This document shows, piece after piece, positions 1-9,090 of a DNA stretch of 64,000 bases (position 1 is its first letter; each line of letters starts with the position of its first letter). The DNA is taken from positions 159,311 to 223,310 of the forward strand of contig NW_023365750.1 of NCBI RefSeq assembly GCF_000003815.2, given 5' to 3'. Position numbers and translations under genes: made by a program. Source of the DNA: Branchiostoma floridae (lineage: Eukaryota > Chordata > Leptocardii > Amphioxiformes > Branchiostomatidae). The notes below the pieces were generated by a model. The model saw only the letters and a list, made by a program, of their open reading frames with translations, did no database searches and was not told the origin of the DNA.

Positions 1-246
1 GCCGTTGTAGATAATTTTTAAAATATGCTATATTATAGTCCATCTAAAAGCGGTAATTTTGTGAAGCTGACGATTGCGAGATAACTAAATACTTAATAAG
101 CATATTACAATATATTGTACAGTTACATGTACAGGCATGGATTTGATAAATTCTGTACACATAAAATATTCTAAAATCTATCAGCTAAATAAACATTGGC
201 ATTACATTTTGCGAGAATAATTCGAGACAGCATTTGGTTGTTTCAG
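1..246 (+). other. Left-edge intron sequence of copy A
   Basis: AT-rich sequence with no coding signal. It ends in a pyrimidine-rich stretch and an AG at 245-246 that serves as acceptor for the first CCP exon, so the gene continues to the left of the window. Confidence 0.6.
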
Positions 247-420
247 CCTTGCAATGTCCAATACTGAGAGCTCCAAACAATGGATCTCTGAGCACTGAAG
301 CGACCTCCTACCAGACTGTGGTCACGTTCACTTGTGATTTGGGCTACGAAAGGGTCGGCGTCGCCAGTGCTACCTGCCAGTCCGACCACACTTGGAGTGA
401 TCCCGTTGCTACATGCAGTG
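247..420 (+). CDS. Copy A, CCP exon 1
   Basis: 58-residue sushi domain with four cysteines and the conserved WSDPVATC end. Acceptor TTTCAG, donor GTAAAG, phase 1-1. It is the most divergent CCP of this copy and has an acidic DLGYERVG core. Confidence 0.85.
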
Positions 421-838
421 GTAAAGATAACTTCATTTTGTAGCCACTGTTGAAAATTTTCCTCAAGGTTCATGATTTTTTAGTAGTGGATACGTCTTGG
501 GCAGGAAGAAGTAAGTCGTGTAAGTTTGGTCCCCCTAACGGCTTTTTTAATTGCAGGGGCCGATTGTTTTTTTTTTACTTTGAAAGGGAATAAATCAAGA
601 AAGGTTGGACTGATTGTCATGATAGTTGGTGTGTTGATAGTTTGTATGTCTACATCATTCTCTGATTTAGTTGTTTGAGTTCAGGCCTCAAAAGACACTC
701 CCCCCGTCCAGGATTGCCTCAAAAAGTAGGATCTGAATAGGGTTAATAAGACTCAAAATTTGCCGTACATGTTGTTCTATGCATCATTAGTATCCAAAGC
801 CTATAAGGTTCTTTATAGGATCTATTTCATTATTACAG
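421..838 (+). other. Intron, copy A
   Basis: No coding or repeat signal apart from a poly-T stretch near 567. Confidence 0.5.
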
Positions 839-1015
839 CAAAACCATGTCAAACGTTGTCGGCCCCAACTAACGGAGCGCTGAGTCCTGCCGCACCGCAC
901 AACTACCCTGTCACGGTTACGTTCACCTGTAACCCGGGATACGTACGGAACGGCGCTCAAACTACGGTGTGCCAAACTGACGGATTATGGAACAACCCTG
1001 TTCCAACATGCACAC
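839..1015 (+). CDS. Copy A, CCP exon 2
   Basis: Sushi domain of the AKPCQTLSAPTNG type with CNPGYVRNG core. Acceptor TTACAG, donor GTAAGG, phase 1-1. Close to the PCQ-type exons 10, 11 and 16 of copy B. Confidence 0.88.
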
Positions 1016-1211
1016 GTAAGGCTACTTGCAAGTTGATATCTGCAAGCGATGTTGATCTACTTGTAGTATGTAGTGAATATCTGATAAAGATAGTATCAGA
1101 ATGACTGCATGCTCTTTCCATCTTTAAAATAATCAAAACTCAAAGGTTTTGTTTTGTGTATCTTTAGTACTGAAATATACCTCCTTAGTAAAAGGCCATG
1201 GAATATTTCAG

Positions 1212-1388
1212 ACGGACAGTGTTCGACGTTGACTGCCCCAACTAACGGAGCGCTGACTCCTAGCGGAGCAACCTTCCTCGGGAATACAGTAACATTCACC
1301 TGTAACTCGGGATACGTACGGAACGGCGCTGAAACCTCGACTTGCCAAGCTGACGGATCATGGAGTAATCCTGTTCCAACATGCACAC
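1212..1388 (+). CDS. Copy A, CCP exon 3
   Basis: Sushi domain of the DGQCSTLTAPTNG type. Acceptor TTTCAG, donor GTAAGA, phase 1-1. Closest in type to CCP exon 9 of copy B. Confidence 0.88.
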
Positions 1389-1723
1389 GTAAGATGACTT
1401 TCGGCTTGACATATACAATACTATCAATTTCTATTTATTTTCAGTGTGGAAAGCAGCCGTGAGATGTCAAGTTGATATGTGTTCTTAATTTCAATTATAT
1501 GGTAGATTTACAATTTACACATTTAGCTTTCTTTATTCAAACCATAACGAACGCGCCTTTTTCATCTACGTCCCATGACTAATAAAGTAGCCACAGGGGC
1601 AGTCTGTCTGTCCACAAAGTTTTCTTCTTTTTTTTTTCGTGACCTAATAGATGAATTTAAAAAAAAATTGCATCTTTAGTACAGTTATGATCTCCCGTAT
1701 TAAAATGCTATTGACCATTTCAG
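1389..1723 (+). other. Intron, copy A
   Basis: Contains only poly-T and poly-A runs (1621-1665); nothing coding. Confidence 0.5.
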
Positions 1724-1903
1724 CCAGACAATGTCCGAGGTTGATGTCCCCAACGAACGGAGCGTTTAGTCCTCCCCGACCGGCATACTCCTACCCGAAC
1801 CAGGTTACAGTCACATGTAACTCAGGATACCAACTGAGCGGAGTCTCTACTGTGACGTGCCGAGCTGACGGAACATGGAGCGACTATGTTCCAACATGCA
1901 CAC
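1724..1903 (+). CDS. Copy A, CCP exon 4
   Basis: 60-residue sushi domain (ARQCPRLMSPTNG, CNSGYQLSG). Acceptor TTTCAG, donor GTAAGG, phase 1-1. It matches the ARQCP-type exons of copy B. Confidence 0.88.
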
Positions 1904-2117
1904 GTAAGGCGACTTGTAAGTTCGTATATGCCAGCTATGTCCAGCTAATTTTAGCATAAAGACATTCACCAGATAGTAAAAAGAAAGCATTAGAAGAAAT
2001 GAGATAATTTGTTCTGTGTTGAAAACATTGTAAGTAAGCATAGCTTTAAACATTTGTCGTTTTTACACCTACAGTACAGAGGCAGAGATGCCTGTAATGG
2101 GTTATTGACTATTTTAG

Positions 2118-2297
2118 CGATACAATGTGCGCCGTTGACGGCCCCAACTAACGGAGGTCTGAGTCTGTCCGGACCGTACTCTTACCCGAGCACGGTTACA
2201 GTCAGCTGTAACTCTGGATACAAACGGATGAGCGGAGTATCTCATGTAACGTGTCAAGCTGATGGAACATGGAACAGCCCTGTTGGAACATGCACAG
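2118..2297 (+). CDS. Copy A, CCP exon 5, donor lost
   Basis: Sushi domain AIQCAPLTAPTNG with one extra residue in the KRMSG core. Acceptor TTTTAG. The donor position reads GGGAAGAC where sister exons have GTAAGACG, so GT has become GG. Without another donor the frame runs on to a stop at 2384-2386. Confidence 0.8.
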
Positions 2298-2528
2298 GGA
2301 AGACATCTATTAAGTTCCTGTATGCTATTTTTTTCTTCCGTAAATTGTATCATCAGGTTGGGAGATCAATATCAAAATCAATTTAACAGTCTTCTTTGTC
2401 AGTAAGTGTTTTGATTACCATCTGTCGCCTTTATCGTTACAAATGAAACAAATAGTATCGGTGCTATGCTAAGTATAGATTGACTCAATATTTTCTATAT
2501 GATTATAAAAAAAATGGAAATTCATTTT

Positions 2529-2799
2529 CACTGAACAGAGATGGTGGGTGTTATAAGATTACTGGCACGTTTGGCCAATTGGTGACGCCACACATCCACA
2601 AGATCACGTGTTGATCATGATAAAGATTACGTGTTTGTAGCTTCCACGAATTTACGTTCTGAAGTGATTCGTCATCAGTAGTGGTCGTTGAAAATTTGAT
2701 TCGTGAAAACATTTAAACACGTTATCTTGTAACTGCATGGCGTCAGCAATTGGTCAAATGTGTCAGGAATCTTATAACACCCACCGCCTCTTTTCAGTG
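2529..2799. mobile_element. MITE-like inverted-repeat element
   Basis: The ends form imperfect inverted repeats of about 80 bp beginning CACTGAACAGAG on the left and ending CTTTTCAGTG on the right; both arms contain the GGTGGGTGTTATAAGATT core. A partly deleted relative lies at the matching intron position of copy B (about 20690-20823), so the insertion probably predates that duplication. Confidence 0.6.
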
Positions 2800-2891
2800 G
2801 TGATTTAAGTACCATTGTCTTCTGAACATGTTGAAAATAGAAAGTTGATAGGTATTATGCCCATTAACTCACTAAGTCTTTTTGCTTTGTT

Positions 2892-3050
2892 NNNNNNNNN
2901 NNNNNNNNNNNNNNNNNNNNNNNNNNNNNNNNNNNNNNNNNNNNNNNNNNNNNNNNNNNNNNNNNNNNNNNNNNNNNNNNNNNNNNNNNNNNNNNNNNNN
3001 NNNNNNNNNNNNNNNNNNNNNNNNNNNNNNNNNNNNNNNNNNNNNNNNNN
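2892..3050. other. Assembly gap (159 N) expected to hide the copy A transmembrane exon
   Basis: Left flank (CACTAAGTCTTTTTGCTTTG) and right flank (AAAAAGCAGTCTC...GGATATGAT) align with sequence just before and just after the 135-bp transmembrane exon of copy B (20896-21030). The gap length fits one such exon plus about 20 bp. Confidence 0.6.
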
Positions 3051-3503
3051 AAAAAGCAGTCTCAGGCAACTGGATATGATTTTGAAACGGTAGACGTTCA
3101 AACACATTTCTTAGTTTCCACCAGTGACAGTGTCTTTTGGCGTATCTTATTACCCGAATGTCCAATGTTTATCGCCGTAAAGAACATATAACGTGTTTAT
3201 GCAAAATTGTTATATTCAATCGTCCACTAAAAAGTTCTGGAATGCCAAATTATCTTCTCATTAGTTGTTTTACTTTACATTCAAGACAATGTGATAAGAG
3301 ATTGTAAATTATAGTTCATGTGTGTTGGTTGTTATTTTATTTCTTTTAATTCACAAAATTATTAGAAAACTAGTTAACAGCTAGTAGTTCTGTCAGAAAT
3401 AACAGCTTAACATTTAATTTGCTTCATATTCATAAATCTATCATAAGAACGTCTAAATTCAGTTGCTGGACAACTAAGGCTTCACTCTTCTGCACTGTTA
3501 CAG
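3051..3503 (+). other. Intron, copy A
   Basis: Homologous to the intron 21031-21529 of copy B; no other signal. Confidence 0.5.
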
Positions 3504-3640
3504 CGGAGGCAGTTTACGAAGACGTCCGCAAACCAGGAAGGGCGGTGTCTCAGCGATCCGGAACCGGAAGTGACGTTTACTCCTTTCCCATGGCACCTTT
3601 GCCCGTGCCTCCACTTCCGGTCCAACCTAGCGGCCATTAG
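3504..3640 (+). CDS. Copy A, cytoplasmic-tail exon, truncated by TAG
   Basis: The frame reads EAVYEDVRKPGRAVSQRSG, a DVYSFP motif and a proline-rich PLPVPPLPVQP run, as in the tail of copy B. It stops at TAG (3638-3640) exactly where B and C have the tyrosine of a YQ(D/E)L motif. Acceptor TTACAG, phase 1. Both YxxL motifs are lost from the reading frame. Confidence 0.75.
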
Positions 3641-3644
3641 CAGG

Positions 3645-3649
3645 AGCTG
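3645..3649 (+). repeat. Target-site duplication AGCTG, left
   Basis: AGCTG here and at 5135-5139 flank the foldback element. Rejoining one AGCTG restores the tail sequence seen in copy C (CAGGAGCTGAGGCC). Confidence 0.8.
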
Positions 3650-5134
3650 CACCCCGACCAATCGAATGGGGACATCCCTCGCGAATGTGCACACTCCTCT
3701 AGAAAATAGGACACTCCTCGGCTTTCAAGGGGACGCTCCTCTTGGAAAGGGGATGTTTCTCCCTCAATTAGGGGACGCTCCTCCGGAAATGGTATGGTCA
3801 TCGGGCATAGGGGACGTCCCTCCAACACCCCCGCCGGCCCGTGGAATCGGCCGAAAACCCGACAAATCCCTTTCTAGTTCATCTAAATCACAACATCCAA
3901 AACTTTAACCCCGCCAGTGCTCTCGACAAACGTCACACCTCGCCAGGTAATGATAGTTTTTTTATCAAAAATTGAGGCATGTTGGAAAAAAAGCCGCCCG
4001 CGCGGCAGAACATCACCAGTCTTCAGTGTTAAAATGGCGGCGTACCGCACGCCCGGCAAGCAAAACATCGAGTTTTAGCCTAAATATCCGCGTGCTTGTC
4101 GAGTTTTAAGGCCTCTCTCCCCAACACACGTACATGGGAGAAGTTTCTAACACGATGTCAGACGTAGTTATTCGGGATTTTTTGTACAACGCGCCTACAT
4201 GGCCAGATACCGAATACGTGTGCTTGTCGAGACTGGCTTCACTCCCCGCCACTTGATCTCCCACCGGAGCTGTGCCAAGTCAGACATCACGATACAACGT
4301 GCTCGACATATGGCCGACATTTGGGCGGCAGGAGCTATCAGATGCCGTACTTGAGTAGCAAAAGAGGAATCGGTCCACATAGGCCAATACCTCCTGGCAT
4401 CGTTTCAAGCGCGGCGCTCTCTGATCTCCTTTTTGACGCAAGCCCCTATGTTCCTGAGGTTCNNNNNNNNNNNNNNNNNNNNNNNNNNNNNNNNNNNNNN
4501 NNNNNNNNNNNNNNNNNNNNNNNNNNNNNNNNNNNNNNNNNNNNNNNNNNNNNNNNNNNNNNNNNNNNNNNNNNNNNNNNNNNNNNNNNNNNNNNNNNNN
4601 NNNNNNNNNNNNNNNNNNNNNNNNNNNNNNNNNNNNNNNNNNNNNNNNNNNNNNNNNNNNNNNNNNNNNNNNNNNNNNNNNNNNNNNNNNNNNNNNNNNN
4701 NNNNNNNNNNNNNNNNNNNNNNNNNNNNNNNNNNNNNNNNNNNNNNNNNNNNNNTACACTGAAGACTGGGTGATGTCTGCCGCGCGGGCGGCTTTTTTCC
4801 AACATGCCTCAATTTTTAATAAAAAACTATCATGACCTGGCGAGGTGTGACGTTTGTCGAGAGCACTGGCGGGGTTAAAGTTTTGGATGTTGTGATTTAG
4901 ATGAACTAGAAAGTGGATTTGTCGGGTTTTCGGCCGATTCCACGGGCCGGCGGGGGTGTTGGAGGGACGTCCCCTATGCCCGATGACCATACCATTTCCG
5001 GAGGAGCGTCCCCTAATTGAGGGAGAAACATCCCCTTTCCAAGAGGAGCGCCCCCTTGAAAGTCGAGGAGTGTCCTATTTTCTAGAGGAGTGTGCACATT
5101 CGCGAGGGATGTCCCCATTCGATTGGTCGGGGTG
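3650..5134. mobile_element. Foldback DNA element inside the tail exon
   Basis: The termini are CACCCCGACCAATCG and CGATTGGTCGGGGTG. The arms are inverted repeats of about 380 bp (3650-4031 and 4755-5134) that are nearly identical, which implies a recent insertion. The unique centre holds 4032-4462 and an N gap. A short ATG frame at 4154 has no recognisable family, and no transposase is visible, so the element looks non-autonomous. The 5-bp duplication AGCTG flanks it. Confidence 0.85.
4463..4754. other. Assembly gap (292 N) in the centre of the foldback element
   Basis: The gap ends where the right arm begins (TACACTGAAGACTGGGTGATG), as expected where long inverted arms hinder assembly. Confidence 0.7.
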
Positions 5135-5250
5135 AGCTGAGGCCAGCGGTATACCAGAGTCTACAAAGGCACCAGCGTACAGCACCCCAACCCCCCAACT
5201 CCACCGGAGATAGAAGCGCGTTCACTATCTCTCATGATTTTTCGACGTAG
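5135..5250 (+). pseudogene. Copy A, severed remainder of tail exon
   Basis: After the second AGCTG the sequence resumes as the distal tail: RPAVYQSLQRHQR, then STGDRSAFTISHDFST and TAG at 5248-5250. The frame is intact, but it is cut from the upstream tail by the stop and the insertion. Confidence 0.8.
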
Positions 5251-5599
5251 TTGCTTTAAAATATCATTTTATTGTATTTTATTGGAGTCTTTGGCCGCAG
5301 GAGGGTGTCTTGTCTGTCCACATTAACTTCCAATACATAAACCTGCACATTTTTTTAATGTATTCAAGGTTAGACTTGAAACACCACAACAATCGTAAAT
5401 ATGCCTGAAGGCATTTTCCAAGAATGTAACATCTGACACAAATCAGTGTCATCGGCTACTTATGAGATTTGAACTTCAACAATTTCATAATAATTCATTT
5501 AACTTTTATTTTAGCTGCACATATAATGTACATTCCTAATATCCACAGCCATAACTTCAACTGTTAAGATAAAAGAAATGCAGATACAAGGCATCCTTA
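5251..5599. other. Downstream flank of copy A
   Basis: Homologous to the flank of copy B from about 24585 (shared ATTGGAGTCTTT). No gene seen. Confidence 0.5.
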
Positions 5600-6532
5600 C
5601 ACGGCGGTCGGTTGCTAGGGTATTCTTTCCCGTTTCTATGCGCGTTTGACGGAGTATGGGTTACATGAGGTCTACTATTGGCGAACCGTAAAATATTTGA
5701 AGATAAATAAAGTGTTATGACAGTGAAAATGACTTTTAAAAAAGATCAAATTAGCAATTTTACATACTTTGAATCTTGTCATTTGAACTTAAATAGCTCT
5801 TTTGTATAGATTTTGCTTCCAAAGACGGTTATTTCCTGTTTTCAAGAAGGCCTTTAATTTGACCAAACTCTTGATAAGATGAGCCGCATGTGTCATCGAA
5901 AGTTGTCAATTTTTATATTTTTCGTCATCTATAAGTAAAATAAAACTTTCTGTTTTTGGGATTTTTTAATTTTTTATTTTAAGCAAAGTTATAGTCGAAA
6001 ATATGCGCAAAAATGGCATTATTCGCACTTAATTTCCGATAATTCAAAATCGGAGCCGTTTTTTAAAAATCCCAAAAACAGAAATCTCGGCAAAACCGTT
6101 GCGGTCATTTTGAGCCGTCAATGACTTAATTTGGACTCTTCTTGGTCGAGATCTTAAACGATGTTTGCACGCATGTCATGCCGCACGGATAGCGGGAGGG
6201 TGTAATTGATACCGGTGTAAACAATACTAACAATGCACAAGGTCACCAACAAAAACGCCAGTAGCTTTGTTACATATTACAGAACCCCAAAAAAGTGACA
6301 GCGTAGATGTACTTTCCAGAAAATTGTTTATATTGGCGAAAAACTATATTTTTTGCCTGGTTCAAGGTAGTTGGGGGAAAAGGGGCCAGAAAGCACTGTT
6401 TTACCCGCAATGGCCGCAGATGACTTAAATAGAACACGGGTTCGGTTCGAATTACGGCAGATGGAACATCATACAAGAACGTTCGAATTCGGCTGGACAT
6501 GGGAGGTTTTGAGCCCGAATTTGACCACCGTG
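5600..6532 (+). mobile_element. CACGG-ended DNA transposon, non-autonomous, copy 1
   Basis: 933-bp element with short inverted ends (CACGGCGGTC / GACCACCGTG) and 3-bp duplication TTA (5597-5599 and 6533-6535). A second copy lies inverted at 48652-49586. The homologous flank of copy B near 24910 is an empty site. CACGG-type ends with a 3-bp duplication fit EnSpm/CACTA-like elements. No transposase frame was found. Confidence 0.7.
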
Positions 6533-6535
6533 TTA

Positions 6536-6837
6536 ACGGATACCTACCTTAAAGTTTATAACTATTAAGAGGGAGGGATTTAGACACCCAGCCTTGATTG
6601 ATGATATTACTGCTAAAGCCATTTTACATGATTTGCTCGGCACATATAAAATACAGGGCGAAAGGTTTTGGGTTTCTATGTAGTCAATAACGTTTTTAAC
6701 CAGGCTCATATTTTGTCGAATAAACCTTTCTTCGATATTGAATGTTTATTTGCAATTTCATACCCGGAGGCTAATTGCAAGCACAGGGAACATACATGTG
6801 ACAATAGATAGCAATAGATATTATTGTAAAAAGAGAC
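6536..6837. other. Intergenic flank homologous to 24940-25200
   Basis: Shares GGATTTAGACA(C/T)CCAGCC and later tracts with the region upstream of copy C; part of the duplicated unit. Confidence 0.5.
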
Positions 6838-7291
6838 TTGGCTACAGATGCATCAAAACCTATAACACATTACCAAACACAATGACATCAAGCAACCACT
6901 TTGATTTTAAATCAAGGATCAGATATCTAGCGAACACACGAGACAAAAGACAACCCTTGAACTTATGGTGGTAACAATTTTAAGTTTTCAGTATATCTAA
7001 GTTCGATATTTATGTTTTTTTATTATAATGACTTACTTTTGATTTGATCTGTGTTCATTCAACTAAGTTAAGTTCTCCTGCTATTCATTTTTGTAATGTA
7101 TGATAACTTTGGTTTCTTTATTTTCACCTCTGACCTCTGCTTATCATTTCACGCTAAATTATCTGCATTTGTTGTTAAGTTGTTTTCATTTCATGCATTT
7201 CATTTATATCTTATTATGTATGTATGACTCCAGGAAGAGTAGTGTCCGACAATGTACACTAATGGAGATCGGAATAAAACAAACAAACAAA
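6838..7291 (+). mobile_element. 5'-truncated non-LTR retrotransposon fragment
   Basis: The frame to 6974 reads YRCIKTYNTLP and FKSRIRYLANT, resembling the C-terminal end of LINE ORF2 (W/YN.LP...FK..L pattern). It is followed by a 3' region ending AATAAAACAAACAAACAAAC. The homologous flank near 25200 lacks it, so it inserted after the duplication. Confidence 0.55.
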
Positions 7292-8301
7292 CTGCTTGAT
7301 AAATGCAGCTTAATCGTGGTCAATCAATTTACTTTTTCAGTCTTTTTGCATATACAAGGGCACATATGAGTGGGGTTATAAAAGCGTGTATATGAAGCTT
7401 TAGGTACGTTCGGTATTGCACCCATTTCGGCGCATCACGCCATATTTTGCCGTCGCCGCATGCAGCTCGACGCCGCCATTTTGAATATCCCGCTTAACTT
7501 TTGATGTGATTCAGGCAGCGGTGGGCCGTTTTGCATGAAAAGGCTGCGTGTCCCATATAAGATTTCCCGTACTGATTTGTGAGAACAAGAAATTATAACA
7601 TGCAGATGCTTAGACGCCCCTGATTGTAAGGTCCTTATTCAGAAGTGATTATGCAGCACATCGCTGTGATCGTGTTAGATCAAAACACACAAATTAAAGC
7701 GTATAAGATTCGTTGACAGCTCAGTACAATAGCTCTGTTGTCTGCGGTCCCCACCCTACAGAAATTGTGGACGGTTGACTGCCTAAAGCTATTATGAGCG
7801 GTCATGTGATTTGTGTAACAAGACGTGTTAAAAGTTTATTATTGGGGTCTAATTTTAGATTAAAACATTACATATTCAACATCAAAACTAACTGCTGTGA
7901 GCTGCATTAAAAAAAAAACACCAAAGATTTTGTACGGTATATGGTACAAAAAGCTGTTGTTGTTGTGTCTTGGACTGAAAACGTACCATGTGATGACTTA
8001 CTTTTTGATGAACGATACAGCGCCTGCGGGATATTCTGAGGCCAAGTAAAATGTATATAATGGATGACAGCTCTACACATTTAACTAATATTCAACAAAT
8101 TGAAAATAGTTATGGTTGCGGTAGGCGTACAGAGACAATGGTGGAAGGTGAAAAAGAATTGGCAAACGCACTCAGTATCATACACACACACACACACACA
8201 CACATCTACATGCAAAATACACACTTGCACGCACACGCACATCAAAGACCTACATACACATTCTCATAGATATATTGGTCTACCGCGCAAAGTTTGTATA
8301 T

Positions 8302-8338
<37 letters not shown>

Positions 8339-8846
8339 AATTAATATGTATGGGTGTTTGTTCAAACGCAACTTATGCCCCCCCCCCCCCTGCAAACAAA
8401 CACACATGCGAGCTTCACATGTCACTTTTATCGGACCAGTAAATCAGTGAAAATTATTTAACTTTAAAAACCTTGGAACAGTACTTTCATTGTTGTACAG
8501 AAATAATTTTGAATAAATGATCGCTGTAAACAAACTGCGTTCACCTTTGAACTTTGACTCCGAGTAATGTTGACGGAAGTCCCCGTAAACTTCAAGTTTC
8601 ATTCTTCCTCAAGAAATGCATGCGTATTAAACGGACGTGCATCCAAAATAACTGCATTTTGAAATTACTATTGCCGGCGTCAGGACGTCAATTCATAACG
8701 TCATATAAAATTTGAAAACGTGAAATACGTACACACAAACAATTCAAATAGTATGATGACCCTGAAGATGCCCGCGGCGCTTGCCGATTCAATACGAAGT
8801 TATGTGACCCCATGACCTTCAGATTTAGGCACACAATTTAGCCAGG
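7292..8846. other. Upstream flank of copy B
   Basis: Homologous to 25200-26764 and 51000-52737. Holds (AC)n and (GT)n microsatellites and a poly-C run but no convincing gene. Confidence 0.55.
8182..8337. repeat. Opposed (AC)n and (GT)n microsatellites
   Basis: (AC)n at 8182-8204 and (GT)n at 8304-8337 lie about 100 bp apart in opposite sense and could pair as a hairpin. Related dinucleotide runs recur at 26213-26282 and 52070-52200 in the equivalent flanks. Confidence 0.85.
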
Positions 8847-8856
8847 TATTTAAAGG
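8847..8856 (+). promoter_or_regulatory. TATA-like box, copy B
   Basis: TATTTAAAGG lies 189 bp before the ATG in a block (GCCAGGTATTTAAAGG, then ACAAGGAAACGG) conserved in copies C and D. Conservation of the block across three copies supports a core promoter with a 5' UTR of about 150-160 nt. Confidence 0.5.
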
Positions 8857-9035
8857 TTACACAAGGAAACGGCACGCGTTCATATGCAGGTTTTTATGTT
8901 CACGTTCCAAGAGGAAGACAACGTTCTTGCGTGAGTGTTCTGGAGATACGACATATCTAGTCGGATAGGACTTACATCTTCACGTTGTGTGTCGGATCCT
9001 TTAAACGTAAAGTTGTTCACTTATACGAGTACACA

Positions 9036-9090
9036 ATGAAGTTTGCCCTTGGGATAGTTGGCACACTCATGGTGGCTGATTTTAGCCTTG
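9036..9090 (+). CDS. Copy B, signal-peptide exon
   Basis: Begins [18 protein letters not shown], a short basic start plus hydrophobic core. Donor GTAAGT, phase 1. The same 55-nt exon occurs at 26959 and 52933. Confidence 0.85.

Larger units (their letters stand above)
247..5250 (+). pseudogene. Copy A: 3' part of a CCP-array receptor gene, damaged at its 3' end
   Basis: Five phase 1-1 CCP (sushi) exons are followed by a tail exon homologous to the cytoplasmic tail of copy B. By family analogy the product would be a type I membrane receptor with an extracellular CCP stalk. The 5' part (signal peptide, vWA, any EGF) is outside the window. Three lesions are visible. The donor of the last CCP exon reads GG instead of GT (2298-2299). 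The tail reads CAT TAG where copies B and C read CAT TAC (stop at 3638-3640). A 1485-bp foldback element sits in the tail exon (3650-5134). The transmembrane exon is not visible but should fall inside the N gap 2892-3050. No EGF exon is seen between the CCPs and the gap, unlike copy B. The copy is probably decaying, although a truncated membrane protein could still be made if the bad donor is bypassed. Confidence 0.65.

Noticed and set aside
3570-3908. Open frame overlapping the copy A tail and foldback arm
   Set aside because: Wrong frame for the tail; an inverted duplicate appears on the other arm, so it is a property of the repeat.
5940-6130. Inverted CCCAAAAACAG tracts near 5960 and 6070
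   Set aside because: Internal to the CACGG element and found in both copies, so not a separate feature.
8100-8450. Open frame rich in TH and CV dipeptides
   Set aside because: Created by (AC)n and (GT)n microsatellites.
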